Notes under the pieces: model-generated
Database searches by the model: none
Seen by the model: the letters and a program-made list of their open reading frames with translations, nothing else
What the model was told of the DNA's origin: nothing
Origin: Xenoacremonium recifei
Lineage: Eukaryota; Ascomycota; Sordariomycetes; Hypocreales; Nectriaceae
DNA: 64,000 nt
NCBI GenBank assembly: GCA_012184525.1
Contig: WOFQ01000029.1
Coordinates: 1-64,000, forward strand
Direction: 5' to 3'
Made by a program: the position numbers and the translations under genes
Part shown: positions 59,701 to 64,000 of the stretch, in pieces
How the letters are laid out: each line of letters starts with the position of its first letter
Position numbering within the stretch: the first letter of the stretch is position 1

Positions 59701-59849
59701 ACGGCGGACTATCATTATATCGCCGATGATCGCACCACGGGGGATTGATCAGCCGCAACTCTCTAATACCTGTCCATTCAGTGGTCAGGAAACTTGACAC
59801 ATGATTCGAAACCCCTGCCATTTTCCTGGGATTGTTACGGCGGACTGTC
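59701..59849. promoter_or_regulatory. Repeated ACGGCGGACTRTC element in shared promoter
   Basis: ACGGCGGACTATC (59701-59713) and ACGGCGGACTGTC (59837-59849) are direct repeats 136 bp apart in the 584-bp region between aldolase and transporter. The CGG cores make them candidate sites for the cluster's Zn2Cys6 protein. Confidence 0.45.
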
Positions 59850-60151
59850 CACATTCCAGGAGCCATTTCTCCCCAGTCTCTCCAACCGAGGGGTAATCTG
59901 GGGAAGTCTGCACGGAGTTCGGGGCAATGATCCCCAGGATCTCACGAGGTGGTTACTCTGAAAGCTGACCGCCCTCACAGCCCCTGGTATACCCTGAACA
60001 GGCAGTCCATGGCCATGGCGGAGTACGTACGGCCTTGCATAAACTATCATTCCCCAGGTTTTCGTCGATCTTGCTTTTCCCTTTGACCTCGGGCCCCAAC
60101 GTATCAAAGTTGCGTTTGACCTGCATAGTGCATACAACCAAAGCCAGCAAG

Positions 60152-62272
60152 ATGACGGAACATTATACCATCCTCATTGCTATGTTTGCCTGTCTAGGCA
60201 CATTTCTCTATGTAAGAGAACCCAAAATGACCTTCGACGTTGCTTCCTAACAGGTACTACAAGGGATTTGATACAGGCATCGCAACTACAAGTTAGTAAC
60301 TCAGGTTTCCTCATCTCTCTGAAGTCATCGTAGCTAACCTCATCAATAGCAATTGCCCACCAGAGCTGGATCGATTATATGGGACATCCGTCTAATGGAC
60401 TTACTGGAGCTGTGAGTTATCGTCTCATCCTCAGCGAGCTTTGATATGGAACTGACCTTCTCCATAGGTTGTTGCGTGTTACATCGCCGGTGAGGCCGTC
60501 GGTGCTACTATGCAAATCCTGATCGCAGACAAACTCGGGCGAATTCGATTCATGCAGCTTCAATGTATCCTCGTCACGATTGGTTGCGCTATACAAACAG
60601 GCTCCGTCAACATTGGCATGTTCCTTGCCGGACGTGTCATTGCCGGAATTGCCGTAGGGTCAGTTATTCTCACGCAGTCTGCTACTTGGGACCCAAGCAT
60701 GGAAACAAGACCGAGAACAAGAAATGATTGACTGATGCATGTTATACAGGGCCCTTAGCGGTACCGTACCCGTTTATCTGTCTGAGATCAGTCCTCCTAA
60801 GATCCGAGGCCTCATTGGCGGTCTCAACGGAGCCGGCCTCTCGACCGGAACAATGATCTCCAATTGGGTCGGCTTCGCTGGCGGCTATGCTCCCTATGGG
60901 GCAACTCAGTGGCGTCTTCCTCTCGGTCTTCAACTTCCCTGGGGTGTGATTCTCTTTATTGGTCTCTCAACCTTCATGCCAAACTCGCCTCGTCAGCTCA
61001 TCCAGCGAGGCAAGATCGAGGAAGCTCGCCGCGAGTTCATCAAGATTCGCAGTGATCTACATTCTCATGAGGTCCATGAGGAGTTTGGTTTGATGAAAGC
61101 TCAGATCGAATACGAGAATGAAAGAGAGGTCCCGACAGCGGGTGAGATATGGAAACTATATCGCCATCGTGTTCTAGTGTAGGTCTGCACATTCCCTGGA
61201 CTGAACGATGCCTAACGAGAATCAGTTCCATCTCTGTTCAAATTTTGACCAGTGTGACTGGTGTCAACGTCATCCAGGTCGGTTAGCCGAATATTCTCAA
61301 TATTGGCTAGATTTGCTAACAATATTCAATAGTACTACCAAAGTCAGTCAACATACCATATCTATCTCAGAACCCACCTGAACTAACATACAATAGCAAA
61401 TCTTTACAAGTCACTCGGAATGGGCTCCAAGACTATCCTAGCCCTTGCTGCAGTTTGGGGAACATGTGCATTTCTTGCCAACTCCGTTTCCATCGTGTTC
61501 CTGCCCGATAGATGGGGCCGCCGAAAGTATGAGATAACCCCCAAGCCAGAAATATATCTTAGTGATCACTCCGTCAACTAACACACGTGATAGGATGCTT
61601 TTGGCTGGTCTTATATGGGTCATTGTCACCGAGATTTACTCGGCCGTGATGCAACGCGAGTTCCAGCATACAGACAATAAAGTCGGTAAAGGATTCGCCA
61701 TTTTTGGGATCTATGTCTTTAGTGTGGGATATTGTGAGTTCTACCATACTAATCATCCTTGAGCCAACTGACACGTTAGAAAAGATGCTTTAATCAATCC
61801 CGTAACATGGCTCTATGGTGCTGAAGTCCTGCCCATCTCCATCCGAAGCAGGATCATGGGAGTAGCCGCAGCGGCCCATTATACCGTCAATGTCGCTTGT
61901 AAGCTATGCCTCACGTTGCCGGGCTCCCTTCAGAAGTGGCTAACCAAACTGCGTTGTTAGTGACGGAAGCAGGACCCAGTGCCTTTGCCAACATACACGA
62001 GAATTACTATTATGTCTTCATCGGCTGTTGTATCATTTATGTCGGCATCGTCTATTTCTTCTATCCGTAAGTAGCCAACTTCAGTCATCACCTATCACAC
62101 ATCTCTAACTTCTACTTTCAGCGAGACAAAAAGGAAGACTCTTGAAGAGATTGCTTCGGCCTTTGGTGATCGCGTAGTTGAAGTCGATGAACTGCAAATT
62201 GCTTCAGAGGCTGTTGCACTGGAGGGGAAAGCTATCCCGGAGTCTGAACATCACGAGGGAAATAAAGTGTAA
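60152..62272 (+). CDS. MFS sugar-porter family transporter
   Basis: Twelve exons, here 60152-60211, 60264-60291, 60350-60411, 60468-60658, 60750-61178, 61226-61277, 61333-61342, 61397-61526, 61594-61733, 61785-61898, 61961-62066 and 62122-62272; the product is about 490 aa. Every junction keeps frame and restores family motifs: LYGFDTGIAT, DKLGR, GRVIAGIAVGALSGTVPVYL (the LSGTVP and SEISPPKIRG signature), PNSPRQLI, TSVTGVNVIQYYQT, LPDRWGRRK, LINPVTWLYGAEVLP and YPETKRKTLEEI. Twelve membrane helices fit. The exon of only 10 bases is notable. Such transporters import hexoses, pentoses, polyols or sugar acids with protons. The motifs do not define the substrate. It likely feeds the neighbouring enzymes. 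Confidence 0.9.
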
Positions 62273-62611
62273 ACAGATGCCAGACTAAATTATCCTATAG
62301 TGAGAACAAGAGGGTAGTATTTGTAAACCATGAAGTTAATGGCGTTTCAATTGCTTTCGCAAATGTCACTTAAGCCAAGCCCGAACTATTATTGATCCAC
62401 GGTTAAAGGTAAATAGCGAGAGACTTACTACAAGATCTATGGCTAGAATAGAAAAGAGACAACCTGTGGTCTAGGTAGAATCACGCGTCAAAAAATGGAC
62501 GGTCAACAAAGGGCGAAATGTGACCACAATTTGTTTCATTGGGACTTCAGACCTCAGATGGAATACCTCATCACCGTGGCTCCTCTCTGGTCGTTTTTTA
62601 AGCTCGAATTC

Positions 62612-62642
<31 letters not shown>

Positions 62643-62697
62643 TTATCAGACCAAACCTTCTACCAGCAATCGGTATATTGCACCTCGGAGTGTCATC
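62273..62697. other. Intergenic region with poly(A) tract
   Basis: 3' flanks of the transporter (plus) and the HET gene (minus) meet here. The poly(A) tract is listed separately. No gene is seen. Confidence 0.5.
62612..62636. repeat. 25-base poly(A) run
   Basis: An uninterrupted run of 25 A residues. It could be a microsatellite or the tail of an old retroposed sequence. No target-site duplication was noticed. Confidence 0.8.
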
Positions 62698-64000
62698 TTA
62701 TACCATCTGAATATCTCGCCAAACTCTCCCAGCATTCTCCTCAACTTTTCGCAATGTATCTATGAATCCAATTCGCTCAAAAAGACCATCGTGGCGTTGA
62801 TGGACAATGATACCAAGTAATTGAAGGCGGATTTTAATTACCAATTCAACCATTAAACACTCTCTCTTGAGTTCCATATTGGTGATTCGTGCGGTTGGCT
62901 GGAAGTTGTCTAGGATATATGACCCTTTCTCCGCGGCTGGATACCGGAAATCTACCGTGATTCGGCCACGGGGGGCTAAATCCCTAGCCTTCCCAACATC
63001 ATACTCCTCCATACCGTACTCTATCTCCAACTCTTCATCCACGCCATTCGGTCTCAATAACCCTAAGCTGGTGTGATCCGAATTGCTTTGCTTCACGTGG
63101 TATATCAATCCACTGGTGATTTCGATGGGCGTGACCCATGCAGAGAGGTGAAGGGCGTCCAGGATAGACGATGGCGGATTCAGGGTCATGTATTCTTCCA
63201 GCCCCAAGAGTTTCCCGTCTCGGAGGCGGAATTTTACTTGCAAATCCGTGTGAAGCCAAGCTTCTTTCCATGGTAAAGACCTTAAGCCCCAGTCAATTGA
63301 CCCAATCCACCCAGTCCAAGACCAACTTGGGAAACCATTTCTGCGCTTCCGTGGTTTTTGGTTGCTCCAGCAAAGGCCTATACAGAGACCAATGGTTGGA
63401 TTCTCGAGTAACCTAGTCAATTCCTCTTGGAAAATCGAGGAAGGTGATGTTGGCGTCGGGGGTCGAGGGATAATAGGAACACCGCAACAGTGACGGATCT
63501 TTTGAGGGCCAATCTCCAATGCTCTCAATATGCCGGAGAATCCATCTAGAATATCACATTCTTTAGACATATCTCGCCTAGTGTATTCTTCTATCCGTTC
63601 CACTACCTCCCAGCCTTTGCGACCAAGCTGAAGCGGAAACATGCCCAAGTTGTTCTCATTGCAAAACTCAGCCCTAAATCGATTGCCGTTTTTTATGTGT
63701 AAGTTGGATAACGGGAAACGAAGTGATTCGAAGCAATACATTCCAAGGCACTCGAAATAAACTTGATGTCGTGTAAAGACAAGGCGTCTTCGAGATAGAA
63801 GACCCTCTTGATAAGTCCACGCTCTTGTGGCCCAAGTAGAGGACTTGATGATATGGCGAGGGTCCCGTAAAGAAGTTATCAATTTGACTTCTCCTATCTT
63901 CGTAGTTAACTGCCAGTCAAGGCGTGGGGTGACTCCCGGAAGGCCAACTTCAGGTCGGTCCCCATCCGCAGCGATGATAGTCAGCTCTGCGTTGTTGTAT
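62698..64000 (-). CDS. HET (heterokaryon incompatibility) domain protein, 5' end outside window
   Basis: The frame is open from the right edge (codon phase starting at 63999) to a stop at 62698, giving about 433 codons; the start lies beyond the window. The first residues in view, YNNAELTIIAADG with GLPGV, are the middle of a HET domain. ATRAWTYQEGLLSRRRLVF is its C-terminal signature. The rest (about 330 residues) is a typical variable HET C-terminal region with PSWSWTGWIG. No intron is needed in the visible part. HET proteins take part in nonself recognition and programmed cell death after hyphal fusion, though most have no known partner. It is probably unrelated to the neighbouring enzymes. 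Confidence 0.88.
   Translation of the reverse strand, partial: YNNAELTIIAADGDRPEVGLPGVTPRLDWQLTTKIGEVKLITSLRDPRHIIKSSTWATRAWTYQEGLLSRRRLVFTRHQVYFECLGMYCFESLRFPLSNLHIKNGNRFRAEFCNENNLGMFPLQLGRKGWEVVERIEEYTRRDMSKECDILDGFSGILRALEIGPQKIRHCCGVPIIPRPPTPTSPSSIFQEELTRLLENPTIGLCIGLCWSNQKPRKRRNGFPSWSWTGWIGSIDWGLRSLPWKEAWLHTDLQVKFRLRDGKLLGLEEYMTLNPPSSILDALHLSAWVTPIEITSGLIYHVKQSNSDHTSLGLLRPNGVDEELEIEYGMEEYDVGKARDLAPRGRITVDFRYPAAEKGSYILDNFQPTARITNMELKRECLMVELVIKIRLQLLGIIVHQRHDGLFERIGFIDTLRKVEENAGRVWRDIQMV

Noticed and set aside
51590..62272. Secondary-metabolite cluster
   Set aside because: No polyketide synthase, NRPS, terpene synthase or DMATS; enzyme types point to primary carbon catabolism.

Overview
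This window is nuclear DNA of a filamentous ascomycete (Pezizomycotina). The evidence is the many 44-124 bp introns with GTNNGT donors and YAG acceptors, and genes typical of this group: a Zn2Cys6 regulator, a HET-domain protein, a siderophore transporter, the fungal-only V-ATPase c-prime subunit Vma11, the SEACAT subunit Mtc5/Sea3, and a Rom2-type RhoGEF. A Sordariomycete, perhaps Hypocreales, is likely, but that is inference from protein flavour only. No tRNA, rRNA, CRISPR array or intact transposon was recognised by eye.

Layout. 0.4-4.1 kb: an SRPK-like kinase and a siderophore-iron MFS transporter, both on minus, with a GATA-type iron motif upstream of the transporter. 4.1-7.5 kb: gene-poor, with an AT-rich block and a relic of an aspartic peptidase. 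7.6-15.7 kb: a membrane-anchored matrixin-like metallopeptidase and the large WD40/RWD/zinc-finger protein Mtc5. 15.7-25.6 kb: gene-poor, holding a single-pass membrane protein gene, diverged tandem duplications and broken reading frames. 25.6-37.2 kb: Vps34 PI3-kinase, a small protein with an N-myristoylation signal, a minisatellite-rich stretch, a DUF4336 protein, a coiled-coil membrane protein and the Smc5/6 subunit Nse4. 37.2-51.2 kb: a 3 kb gene-free gap, a small conserved basic protein, a three-copy ~295 bp tandem repeat, vma11, the Rho1 exchange factor and a RecA/Rad51-like protein.

51.6-62.3 kb is the most interesting part: a compact six-gene set that looks like a catabolic cluster. 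It contains an extended SDR resembling D-erythronate dehydrogenase, a PhyH-type Fe(II)/2-oxoglutarate dioxygenase, a Zn2Cys6 activator, a D-2-hydroxyacid dehydrogenase, a class II aldolase and a sugar-porter MFS transporter. SDR/PhyH and aldolase/transporter are divergent pairs sharing short promoters, and the regulator lies in the middle. The aldolase keeps its metal-binding residues but has an atypical phosphate-site region. The suggested role is uptake and breakdown of an unusual sugar, sugar acid or polyol; the substrate cannot be read from the sequence. A HET-domain gene runs off the right edge.

Splice junctions were derived by hand from reading-frame continuity and splice consensus. Coordinates given for genes span from start codon to stop codon, including introns.
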